From Bacillota bacterium (GTDB taxonomy: Bacteria; Bacillota; Sulfobacillia; RBS10-35; JAJYVM01), in NCBI GenBank assembly GCA_021792015.1, contig JAJYVM010000048.1:1-14367 (forward strand): a DNA stretch of 14,367 nucleotides, given 5' to 3'. The number at the start of each line of letters is the position of its first letter. Within the stretch, counting starts at the first letter, position 1. The notes under the pieces were generated by a model, which searched no databases, had not been told where the DNA came from, and saw only the letters and a list, made by a program, of their open reading frames with translations. Both the position numbers and the translations under genes were made by a program. Of this stretch, positions 1 through 6,647 are shown piece after piece.

Positions 1-57
1 GAGCCGTGCGAGCGGCGGGGGCGGGCGCCAGGAGCCGTGCGAGCGGCGGGGGCGGGC
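1..57. repeat. 26-bp GC-rich tandem direct repeat
   Basis: Positions 1-26 and 32-57 are identical 26-base copies, separated by 5 bases (period 31). A fragment of the same G-rich end (gggcgggc) recurs at about 62-69. The period is not a multiple of three, so an open frame would not repeat the same peptide; the repeat is most likely non-coding spacer upstream of the first gene. The array may extend past the left edge of the window. I cannot assign a function. Confidence 0.8.
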
Positions 58-100
58 ACGGGGGCGGGCAATCTCCACGGTGTGGGCAGGGGGCGCGAGC

Positions 101-379
101 ATGGCGGAAGGCAAGGACACGGCGGGGGACGAGGGCCCGATCTTCCCGCGGCAGCTTCTGCACGATCTGATGGATGCGGCGCCGGCGGGCAGCAAGCTGC
201 GGCTGTTGATGGCGGGCGGCTCGGGGGTCACGGTGGCGCGCATCGTGAAGGAGACGGACGGCGGGCTCATCGTCGAGTCGGTCGAGGGGCAGCTGACCGC
301 GCTCCCATGGCATGCCCTGCTCCGGGCGGACACGGCGCGGGCGGATGCCGGCCGCGCGGTTGGCTTCCGGGCTGAGTAG
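101..379 (+). CDS. Small protein of unknown function (92 aa), first gene of the bshB1 operon
   Basis: I do not recognise this protein. The ATG at 101 is chosen because AGGGGG (88-93) lies 7 nt upstream; a GTG at 80 would add seven residues. The first 15 residues are polar. Residues 16-26 (FPRQLLHDLMD) look helical. Residues 33-76 alternate short hydrophobic runs with glycines (KLRLLMAGG, VTVARIVKE, GGLIVES, LTALPWHALL), a pattern of four or five beta strands like small SH3/Sm-like barrels. That fold is inference. There is no signal peptide or membrane segment. The stop (377-379) lies against the AGGA that probably serves the next gene, so the two are likely co-transcribed and coupled. Third-position G/C bias supports real coding. 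Confidence 0.7.
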   Translation: MAEGKDTAGDEGPIFPRQLLHDLMDAAPAGSKLRLLMAGGSGVTVARIVKETDGGLIVESVEGQLTALPWHALLRADTARADAGRAVGFRAE

Positions 380-389
380 GACGGCGACC

Positions 390-1106
390 GTGGCGCCGGT
401 CGACCTGCTCGCCGTCGGCGCGCATCCCGACGACGTCGAGTTCGGCGCGGGCGGGCTGCTGTGCCTCTCGGCGCAGCGGGGCGACCGCGTGGGTGTGGCG
501 GACCTGACCCGGGGCGAGGCCGGCAGCAAGGGCGACGCCGATCTGCGGGCGCGCGAGGCGGCCGCGGCGGCGGCGGTGTACGGGGCCGCCTTCCGCGCGA
601 ACCTCGACCTGGGGGACACCCGCCTGGCGGACACGCCGGAGGCGGCGGGCGAGCTGGCGGCGCTGATCCGGGCGTGCCGGCCGCACGTCGTGCTCGCGCC
701 GCCAGCGGCGGACCGCCACCCCGACCACCGCGCGGCGGCGCTGCTCGTCCGGCGCGCCGTCCTCTATGCCGGCCTCGGCAAGCTGGGGGATGGCGCGCCC
801 GCCTCGCCGGCCGTGCTCCACTACGCCGTCAACGAGTGGGAGCGGCCGGACTTCGTCGTCGACGTCTCCGGCGTGTGGGAGGCGCGGCTGCGGGCCCTGC
901 GCGCCTTCGCCAGCCAGACCGCCGCCACCGTCGAGATCGACCGGTCCTACTTTGGCGCGCACGACTACGTGCGGCTGATCGAGGCGCGAGCGGCCTACCA
1001 CGGTGCCCTGATCGGCGTGCCGCACGGCGAGGGATACTGGCTCGCCCACGGCGGCGTGCCGCTGGCCGATCCTCTGCGGGCGTTCGGTGGGAGGGAGAAG
1101 CCGTGA
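390..1106 (+). CDS. bshB1: Bacillithiol biosynthesis deacetylase BshB1 (PIG-L/LmbE family)
   Basis: Zn-dependent N-acetylglucosaminyl-malate deacetylase, a cytoplasmic enzyme. It removes the acetyl group from GlcNAc-malate so that BshC can add cysteine, giving bacillithiol. The family signature AHPDD is at residues 11-15 (His12, Asp14 and Asp15 as metal/catalytic residues). RGEAGS at 41-46 and the second metal motif HPDH at 110-113 follow. The C-terminal part (FASQ at 173-176, then IEARAAYHGALIGVPHGE at 197-214) matches the BshB1 subgroup rather than MshB. The length, 238 aa, is about that of Bacillus BshB1. The GTG at 390 is chosen because AGGA (378-381) lies 8 nt upstream; an ATG at 312 would overlap the previous gene. 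bshA and bshC are not in the window. A related LmbE deacetylase with another substrate is possible but less likely. Confidence 0.9.
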   Translation: MAPVDLLAVGAHPDDVEFGAGGLLCLSAQRGDRVGVADLTRGEAGSKGDADLRAREAAAAAAVYGAAFRANLDLGDTRLADTPEAAGELAALIRACRPHVVLAPPAADRHPDHRAAALLVRRAVLYAGLGKLGDGAPASPAVLHYAVNEWERPDFVVDVSGVWEARLRALRAFASQTAATVEIDRSYFGAHDYVRLIEARAAYHGALIGVPHGEGYWLAHGGVPLADPLRAFGGREKP

Positions 1107-1885
1107 CGGAGGCCATCGATGTCTTGCTGCGCGATCACGCCGGGGTGCACGCGCGGGCGGCGGACTTCCTCGCTGCCCTCGACGAGCGGGCGCTGCGGGC
1201 GCACCTGGCGGGCCTGAACTCGGTGGCGTGGATCCTGTGGCACATGGCGCGGGTCGAGGACGGCTGCCTGGCGTCCGGCGTCTTTGCCACCGAGCCGGTC
1301 CTGGACGGGGACGGCTGGGGACGGCGGTTGGGCGTCGCGGGGCACGGCAACGGCTTCGGGATGCGCCGGGCCGAGGCGGCCGGCGTGTCGCAGGCCCTGG
1401 ATCTCGACGCCCTGCACGCATGCCGCGAGGCTATCGGTCGGCGGACGCGGGAGCTTGCGGCCGGACTCCGGTCCGCACGGTGGTCGGAGCCGCTGACGGA
1501 GGCCGACGTTCAGCGGATGGCGGCGGACGGTGTGTGCCGCGCGCCGGCCGGGGAGCCCCGGGAGGCCCTCCTGCACTGGCGGGGCCTTCATCATAACCAC
1601 TGGCACCTCGGGCGGTGCGCGGCCATCCGGGGGCCGCTGGCGGCACAGGGGCAGGGGCCGGCGGCCGGCGGAGGCGCGCGTGTGGGCCCGGCGGCCGACC
1701 TCTTGGTGCTGCTGGTTACCCGCGCCGAACCGGGAACGTCTCACCGCCGATCGAAGGGCCTGGCGGCGGTCGCGCGCCGTCCGGGCCGTGGTGGGGAAAC
1801 GCGATGCATGGACGCGGTCGTCCGGCGCGGCTTGGGCGCCGCAGCGCCGGGGCGGCCCGCACGGCCGGGCCGCACGGACCGCTGA
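1103..1885 (+). CDS. DinB/YfiT-superfamily protein, possible bacillithiol-dependent transferase, with an atypical 80-residue tail
   Basis: The GTG start (1103) overlaps the bshB1 stop by four bases (GTGA), and GGAGG (1090-1094) lies 8 nt upstream, so translation is coupled to bshB1. Residues 1-180 read as a DinB four-helix metal-binding domain. LNSVAWILWHMARVEDG (38-54) carries the first His (47), and LHHNHWHLGR (162-171) carries the others (163, 164, 166, 168). DinB/YfiT proteins include bacillithiol and mycothiol S-transferases and many uncharacterised members, so the substrate is unknown. The bshB1 coupling makes a bacillithiol-dependent reaction an attractive inference. Typical family length is 150-180 aa. 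Here residues 181-260 are Gly/Arg/Pro-rich, without motif, with weaker third-position G/C bias, and end in a perfect hairpin. The tail may be read-through caused by a lost stop or an indel. Confidence 0.8.
   Translation: MTEAIDVLLRDHAGVHARAADFLAALDERALRAHLAGLNSVAWILWHMARVEDGCLASGVFATEPVLDGDGWGRRLGVAGHGNGFGMRRAEAAGVSQALDLDALHACREAIGRRTRELAAGLRSARWSEPLTEADVQRMAADGVCRAPAGEPREALLHWRGLHHNHWHLGRCAAIRGPLAAQGQGPAAGGGARVGPAADLLVLLVTRAEPGTSHRRSKGLAAVARRPGRGGETRCMDAVVRRGLGAAAPGRPARPGRTDR
1852..1873. other. Perfect 8-bp stem hairpin between convergent DinB genes
   Basis: GCGGCCCG (1852-1859) pairs perfectly with CGGGCCGC (1866-1873) around a 6-nt loop. It lies at the 3' end of the plus-strand DinB frame, 25 nt from the stop of the convergent minus-strand DinB gene. 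No T run follows on either strand, so it is not a textbook intrinsic terminator. It could block or stabilise 3' ends, or be chance in GC-rich sequence. Confidence 0.4.
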
Positions 1886-1897
1886 ACGCGCTGCGGG

Positions 1898-2392
1898 CTA
1901 CGCCTCGTCCGCCGACGGGCCGTAGACGCCGGGCACAGGGATGTCGTTGAGGCGCAGGTAGACGCCGAGCTGTGCCCTGTGATGGATGATGTGGTGGAGC
2001 ATGAAGCGCCGGAGCGCGTCGATGCGGGGCATCGTGAAGAGGGTCTGCCCGCCGGCGACCAGTGTCCAGGGCTGGGTCAGCCGGCTGTCGCTGACCGACG
2101 ACAGCGCGCTCCGCGCGTCCTTGCGCTCCTGCTCGAAGACCGCGAGCAGCTCCTCACGCGATGCGGGCGGCGTGCGGCGCGGCGCTGCCATGACGTCGAG
2201 GGAGTCGGTGCGGACCACGTTGCCCGCGAAGCTTGGCAGGGTCGCGATGTGAAACGCGAGCTGGCCCATCGGCGTGGACCTGGGATGCGGACGCCAGTCG
2301 AGCCTGTCGTCTGGGACGCGCTCCAGGACGCGCCGTGTGCTGCTCGCCTCGTAATCGAAGTCGGCCAGGAACGCCTCGGCCACCGCCGACAT
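1898..2392 (-). CDS. DinB family protein (second, divergent paralogue)
   Basis: A 164-aa cytoplasmic protein of typical DinB length, predicted to be a four-helix bundle with a metal-binding His triad. Residues 33-50 (WRPHPRSTPMGQLAFHIA) are the characteristic first-helix region with His48. MLHHIIHHRAQLGVYLRL (131-148) supplies the C-terminal His cluster (133, 134, 137, 138) and the closing helix, followed by the usual short end (VPGVYGPS). The ATG at 2392 is chosen because the family-like sequence begins there; GGTGG lies about 6 nt upstream and the residues before it are not family-like. The protein is clearly not a recent duplicate of the neighbouring plus-strand DinB protein. Damage-inducible membership is in name only; the function could be a thiol-S-transferase or a hydrolase. 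It converges on the other DinB gene with 12 bp between stops. Confidence 0.85.
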   Translation of the reverse strand: MSAVAEAFLADFDYEASSTRRVLERVPDDRLDWRPHPRSTPMGQLAFHIATLPSFAGNVVRTDSLDVMAAPRRTPPASREELLAVFEQERKDARSALSSVSDSRLTQPWTLVAGGQTLFTMPRIDALRRFMLHHIIHHRAQLGVYLRLNDIPVPGVYGPSADEA

Positions 2393-2517
2393 ATCAGCCA
2401 CCCCCGCCGAAGCATGCCACGGAAGACGGACGCCCGCAAGCACAGGTGTTCGGAGCATCGCGACGCCGCCCGTGCCCTCGCGGCAGCCGGCCGACCGCGC
2501 GGGCGGACACCCGCGGT

Positions 2518-2643
2518 CTAGGAGTCCGCTGATTTATGGTGCAGCGCACATCACGACCACTATATCTAGGCGCACCGCGTCCACCTGGACACCAGGCCTG
2601 GCGTCGGCCACGCGCCACAGGCCCTAAATCAGCGCTCTTCTAG
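2518..2643. repeat. 126-bp segment bounded by 19-bp imperfect inverted repeats (MITE-like candidate)
   Basis: The left arm (2518-2536, ctaggagtccgctgattta) and the reverse complement of the right arm (2625-2643) match at 16 of 19 bases; the inner 10 bases are perfect. Both arms begin with CTAG. The interior has AT-richer patches (tatatctagg, gatttatgg) unlike the surroundings and no credible gene. I see no clean target-site duplication. The right arm contains the stop codon of the rhomboid gene (TAG, 2640-2642). Alternatives are a long-range regulatory stem or chance. The rest of the gap between DinB and rhomboid (2393-2517) shows only a TATAGT -10-like hexamer on the minus strand near 2565, without a matching -35. 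Confidence 0.5.
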
Positions 2644-3200
2644 TAGGCCACCCGCGGCCGCCCGTAGCGCAGCAGCAGCGCCAGCAGCACGCCGGCCACG
2701 AAGCCCCCGGCGTGGGCCGCGATGCTGATGTCCGGCGTCGCGACGTCGATGACGGCGTTGATGACGAGGATCATCAGCACCCAGCGCACAAGGGCCGACC
2801 GCTGCGCGCCCGGCCGCCAGATGGCCATCACCAGCACCGCGCCGACCAGCCCGAAGATGGCCCCCGAGGCCCCGATGCTCACGGTGTTGGCGGCCTCGGT
2901 GTACGCCGCGACGGCGTTGCCGCCGATGCCGGCGCCGAGGTAGAGGGCCAGGTACTGGCCCGGCTGCCCCGCGGGTTCGACGATCATGCCCAGCACATAG
3001 AGCGAGTACATGTTGACGCCGATGTGCAGGATGCTGGCGTGCAGGAAGATGGCCGTCAGCCACTGGACGGGGTCGGTGTAGGGCGGCGGCTGCACCGATC
3101 CGGCCAGGGTCGCCCCGCTCAGGGTGACACCGCTCAGCCCGTGCTGCACCAACACGAACACGGCGACCGTGACGGCGATGATGGTCCACGTGACGGGCAT
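2640..3200 (-). CDS. Rhomboid family intramembrane serine protease
   Basis: An intramembrane peptidase (family S54) that cuts transmembrane substrates within the bilayer. With the ATG at 3200 the protein has 186 aa and about six membrane segments. The catalytic serine is Ser112 in GASGAIFG (110-117), and the catalytic histidine is His163 in AAHAGGFVAG (161-170). The oxyanion/helix-2 motif HIGVNM (59-64) matches the family HxxxN. All key residues are present, so activity is likely. The start is uncertain: GGGGGA lies 12 nt before this ATG, and upstream in-frame starts (GTG 3230, or further ATGs) would add a basic N-terminus. The gene lies 192 bp downstream of the MFS gene on the same strand; that gap is GC-rich with a perfect CCGGCGCCGG palindrome near 3315 but no T run, so read-through from the efflux operon is possible. 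Confidence 0.88.
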   Translation of the reverse strand: MPVTWTIIAVTVAVFVLVQHGLSGVTLSGATLAGSVQPPPYTDPVQWLTAIFLHASILHIGVNMYSLYVLGMIVEPAGQPGQYLALYLGAGIGGNAVAAYTEAANTVSIGASGAIFGLVGAVLVMAIWRPGAQRSALVRWVLMILVINAVIDVATPDISIAAHAGGFVAGVLLALLLRYGRPRVAY

Positions 3201-3392
3201 CCGCCGAAAGCGTCCCCCAGAAGCTCCCACCCGCCTATCGTACCGCGGCGGCGGCCGTCCGCGCATGCCCCCCCACGCGGCGGCCTCACGCCGGGTTCGC
3301 CCGCACGGGGCCCCCGGCGCCGGCCAGTCCCGCATGGTCCGCGCAGGCCCCCTCACGCATGGCTGGCCCCACAGGTCCCCGGCGCGGGCCGG

Positions 3393-4793
3393 TCAGCGGA
3401 CGATCGACAGGGCGGCCCCGATGAGGCAGAGCACCACGGTGACCGAGAAGAGCAGGTGGAAGCCGTGCAGAAACGCCGCCACCGGCAGGGTGAGGCCGCC
3501 CTGGGTGTTGCCGACGAACGCCTGCAGCACCGTGGCCCCGAAGGTGATGCCGAAGATCATGCCCAGGCTCCGGGTGAGGGCCAGGATGCCGCTGGCCTGG
3601 CCCGAGCGCGCCTGCGGCGCGCTGCGCATGATCAGCCCGTCGTTCGGCGACACGAAGAGGCCGGCGCCGAACTCCAGCAGCAGCATCGCCAGCAGCAGCG
3701 GCCCGTAGCCGGCCGCAGGCTCGGCCCGGGCGAACCCGACCGCGCCCGCCGCCGCCAGCAACATCCCGAGGGGCGCCAGCACCCGTGAGCCGATGCGGTC
3801 CGACAGCGGACCGCCCAGCAGCGAGCCGAGGCCCATCCCCACGGGCAGCGGCAGCATGGCCAGCCCGACGTGCGCCGGCGTGTACCCGAGCAGGTCCTCC
3901 AGGTAGAACGGCAGGGCGAAGCTGACGACGAAGGTGCTGGCGTAGGTGAAGATCTTGGCCAGGTTGGCCGCGCTGAACGCGCGATTGGCGAACAGGGTGA
4001 GGTCGGTCATGGGGTGGGCGGCGCGGCGCTCGACGGCCACAAACACGCCGAGGCACCCGAGGCCCAGCCCCAGCGGCAGCAGCACGGCCGGCGCGCCCCA
4101 GCCGTCCCCGGGCGCCAGATCGACGCCCAGCAGCACCGCCACCATCCCCGCCGCGAAGGTCGCGGCTCCGGCCCAGTCGAAGGCCTCGTTCCGGCTGGCG
4201 CCCGGCAGCGGGGGCAGGATGCGGCCCGCCAGCAGCAGCGCCGCCGCCGCCACCGGCACGTTGACATAGAAGATCGAGCGCCAGCCCACGGCCTGGATCA
4301 GCACCCCGCCCAGGACCGGCCCGACCCCGAGGGCGACGGACACCGACGTCTCGAACAGCCCGATGGCGGTGCCCATGAGCGAGCGCGGGTACTCCAGGGC
4401 CACGATCGCCAGGCTGTTCGCCGTCAGCATGGCCGCGCCGACCGCCTGCAGGCAGCGGAACAGGATCAGGGCCGTCACGCTCCAGGACAGCCCCGAGAGG
4501 GCGGTGCCCAGCATGAACACGGCGAAGCCGGTCATGTAGACGCGCTTGTGGCCCACCATGTCCGACACGCGCCCGAAGACGGTGAGAAGGCTCGCCCGCG
4601 TGAGCAGGAAGGAGACGGCGACCCAGCCGATGGCCTCGACCGACGTATGCAGCGCCACGGTCAAGGTCGGGTAGGCGACGCTGACGATGCTGGAATCCAG
4701 CGCGCTCATGAACGTGGCCAGGCAGACCAGGGCGAGGACCTGGTTGGCGCGGCGGCTGGGCCGCTCCAGCGGCGCGGCGCGGACCTCGGTCAC
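3393..4793 (-). CDS. MFS multidrug exporter, DHA2 (EmrB/QacA-like, 14-TM) family
   Basis: A proton-coupled drug/metabolite efflux permease in the inner membrane (466 aa). Motif D1 is LDSSIVSVAYPTL (32-44, Asp33), motif A is GRVSDMVGHKRV (74-85), the antiporter motif C is GVGPVLGG (156-163), and WRSIFYVNVP (171-180) is typical of DHA2. The remaining sequence gives about 14 hydrophobic segments, consistent with DHA2 rather than 12-TM DHA1. The GTG at 4793 starts 3 nt after the stop of the upstream ABC gene (4797), so the gene is probably translated by coupling; no strong Shine-Dalgarno is visible. Being the third gene of an ABC-ABC-MFS operon argues for export of a toxic compound, but the substrate cannot be read from sequence. 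Confidence 0.92.
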   Translation of the reverse strand: MTEVRAAPLERPSRRANQVLALVCLATFMSALDSSIVSVAYPTLTVALHTSVEAIGWVAVSFLLTRASLLTVFGRVSDMVGHKRVYMTGFAVFMLGTALSGLSWSVTALILFRCLQAVGAAMLTANSLAIVALEYPRSLMGTAIGLFETSVSVALGVGPVLGGVLIQAVGWRSIFYVNVPVAAAALLLAGRILPPLPGASRNEAFDWAGAATFAAGMVAVLLGVDLAPGDGWGAPAVLLPLGLGLGCLGVFVAVERRAAHPMTDLTLFANRAFSAANLAKIFTYASTFVVSFALPFYLEDLLGYTPAHVGLAMLPLPVGMGLGSLLGGPLSDRIGSRVLAPLGMLLAAAGAVGFARAEPAAGYGPLLLAMLLLEFGAGLFVSPNDGLIMRSAPQARSGQASGILALTRSLGMIFGITFGATVLQAFVGNTQGGLTLPVAAFLHGFHLLFSVTVVLCLIGAALSIVR

Positions 4794-4796
4794 CGA

Positions 4797-6647
4797 CTAT
4801 TGTCCAGCTTCGGTGGCCAGGCGGCGTAGCGGAGTGCGGGTGCCATCGTCGTCGAAGTCGGCGAACTGGCGCCGGTGGAGGGCGGCGTACCGCCCGTTCA
4901 GCGCCACGAGCTCGTCGTGGTTGCCGGCCTCGATGATGCGGCCCCCGTCGATCACGAAGATGACATCCGCGGAGCGGATGGTCGACAGCCGGTGCGCCAC
5001 GATGAACGACGTGCGGCCGCGGAGCAAAGCCTCCAGGGCCACCTGCAGCTCGTGCTCGGTCGCCGAGTCGACGCTGGCCGTCGCTTCATCCAGGATCAGG
5101 ATGCGGGCGTCCGCCACCAGGGCCCGGGCGAAGCACACCAGCTGCCGCTGCCCCTGGGACAGGTGGCTGCCGACCTCGCCGACTTCGGAGTCGTACCCGC
5201 GCGGCAGCGACTCGAAGAACGCCTGGGCGTGCAGGATCCGCACGGCCTCGTCGAGGTCCGCGTCGCTCGCCTCGGGCCGCCCGTAGCGGATGTTGTCGCG
5301 GATGGTGCCCGAGAAGAGGAAGGGGTCCTGCGGCACGACGGCCAGCTGCTGCCGGTACGTGCGCTGCCGCACCGTCCGCAGGTCGATGCCGTCCACCTTC
5401 ACGCTGCCGCCCGTCGGGTCGTAGAGCCGGGCCAGCAGCGAGACGATCGTCGTCTTGCCGGCGCCGGTCGGACCCACCAGCGCCACGCGGCTGCCGGCGG
5501 GGACGGAGAACGAGATGTCCCGCAGCACGGGGCTCTGTGGCCGGTAGGAGAACTGCACGCCCTCGAAGTCGACCCTGCCCGCGATCGCCGGCATCGCCGC
5601 CGCATCGGGCGTATCCTCGACCTCGACCGGCTCGTCCAGGATGCCGAAGATCTTCTCCGCGGCGGCGCTCGCCTGCTGGATCAGCGAGTACTGCTGCGTG
5701 AGGTCCTGGATGGGCTGGAAGAAGCGGCTGAGGTAGTTGAGGAAGGCGATCAGCACGCCGATCGTCATGGCGCCTTTGATCACCAGCATGCCGCCGTAGG
5801 CCAGGATGATGATCTGCCCGCACGCGTTCACCTGGTTGACCACCGGCGCGAAGATGCTGTTGATGTACGCCGCCCGCAGCTGGGCGGCCACGTTCGCCTG
5901 GTTTGTCACATCAAAGCGCCGCGCCGTCTCGTCCTCCTGCGCGAACGCCTGCGTCACGCGCACGCCGGAGAAGGACTCCTGGAGGTTGGCGGTCAGGTCG
6001 GCCACCGTGTTGCGCACCCGGCGGAAGGCCGCTGACGCGTACTTCTGGAATACGTTGGCGCACACGGCCAGGACCGGCATCAGCGTGAGGGTCGCCAGGG
6101 CCAGGCGCCAGTCCAGCACGGCGAGCACCACGATGATGCCGAGGAGGGTCACGACGTCGCTCAGCACGTTGACGATCCCCTGGCTCACCAGGTTCGCCAG
6201 TGCCGTGATGTCGTTGGTGCCGCGCGAGATGAGCACCCCGGCCGGATGGCGGCCGAAGTAGCGCAGGCCCAGGCGCTGCCACTTGCCGAACAGGTCGCGG
6301 CGCAGCGAATACACCGCGGCCGTGCCCATCTTGTTGACCTCAAGGATCTGGTAGCGGTTGGCCACCCAGGACGCGATCCGCGTCAGCACGTAGATCCCCG
6401 CGACCACCAGCAGGCCGTGGACGTCGCCCTTGGTGATGTCCTGGTCGACGGCGACCTTGATCAGGTACGGACCGGCCAGCGTCAGGGCGGCCACGATCAG
6501 CGACAGCGTCGCGCCGGCCACGAGGTGGCCGCGCTGGCTCCTGGTGTAGCCGAGCAGGCGCATGAGCGTGCGCCAGTTGAAGGGCGCCTTCTCGTCCGAG
6601 CCGCCCGAGTTGTGAAAGCCCCAGTGGCCGCCGCCACCCATCATCAT
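4797..6647 (-). CDS. ABC multidrug exporter half-transporter B (fused TM and nucleotide-binding domains)
   Basis: A type IV (B-family) ABC exporter, 616 aa, probably one half of a heterodimer with the preceding gene. A Gly/His-rich N-terminus (MMMGGGGHWG), seen in LmrD/YheH-like partners, precedes a six-TM domain (about 40-320). The ATPase has Walker A GPTGAGKTT (392-400), Q-loop Gln440, signature LSQGQ (496-500), Walker B ILILDE (516-521) and H-loop His552. The signature deviates from LSGGQ, which in heterodimers can mark the asymmetric site, but the catalytic Glu521 is present. Three consecutive in-frame ATGs occur (6647, 6644, 6641). The first overlaps the upstream TGA as ATGA, and AGGAGG lies 10 nt before it. 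The MFS gene follows after 3 nt. Confidence 0.94.
   Translation of the reverse strand: MMMGGGGHWGFHNSGGSDEKAPFNWRTLMRLLGYTRSQRGHLVAGATLSLIVAALTLAGPYLIKVAVDQDITKGDVHGLLVVAGIYVLTRIASWVANRYQILEVNKMGTAAVYSLRRDLFGKWQRLGLRYFGRHPAGVLISRGTNDITALANLVSQGIVNVLSDVVTLLGIIVVLAVLDWRLALATLTLMPVLAVCANVFQKYASAAFRRVRNTVADLTANLQESFSGVRVTQAFAQEDETARRFDVTNQANVAAQLRAAYINSIFAPVVNQVNACGQIIILAYGGMLVIKGAMTIGVLIAFLNYLSRFFQPIQDLTQQYSLIQQASAAAEKIFGILDEPVEVEDTPDAAAMPAIAGRVDFEGVQFSYRPQSPVLRDISFSVPAGSRVALVGPTGAGKTTIVSLLARLYDPTGGSVKVDGIDLRTVRQRTYRQQLAVVPQDPFLFSGTIRDNIRYGRPEASDADLDEAVRILHAQAFFESLPRGYDSEVGEVGSHLSQGQRQLVCFARALVADARILILDEATASVDSATEHELQVALEALLRGRTSFIVAHRLSTIRSADVIFVIDGGRIIEAGNHDELVALNGRYAALHRRQFADFDDDGTRTPLRRLATEAGQ

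Noticed and set aside
1..57. Start of a CRISPR array
   Set aside because: Only two copies, a 5-bp spacer and a G-rich non-palindromic unit; a simple tandem repeat.
267..1421. Long minus-strand open frame opposite bshB1 and DinB (384 codons)
   Set aside because: Arg/Pro-rich composition with no motif; it is the antisense shadow of two well-supported plus-strand genes in GC-rich DNA.
3201..3392. Intrinsic terminator between the MFS and rhomboid genes
   Set aside because: GC-rich palindromes such as CCGGCGCCGG are present, but no T run follows on the minus strand.
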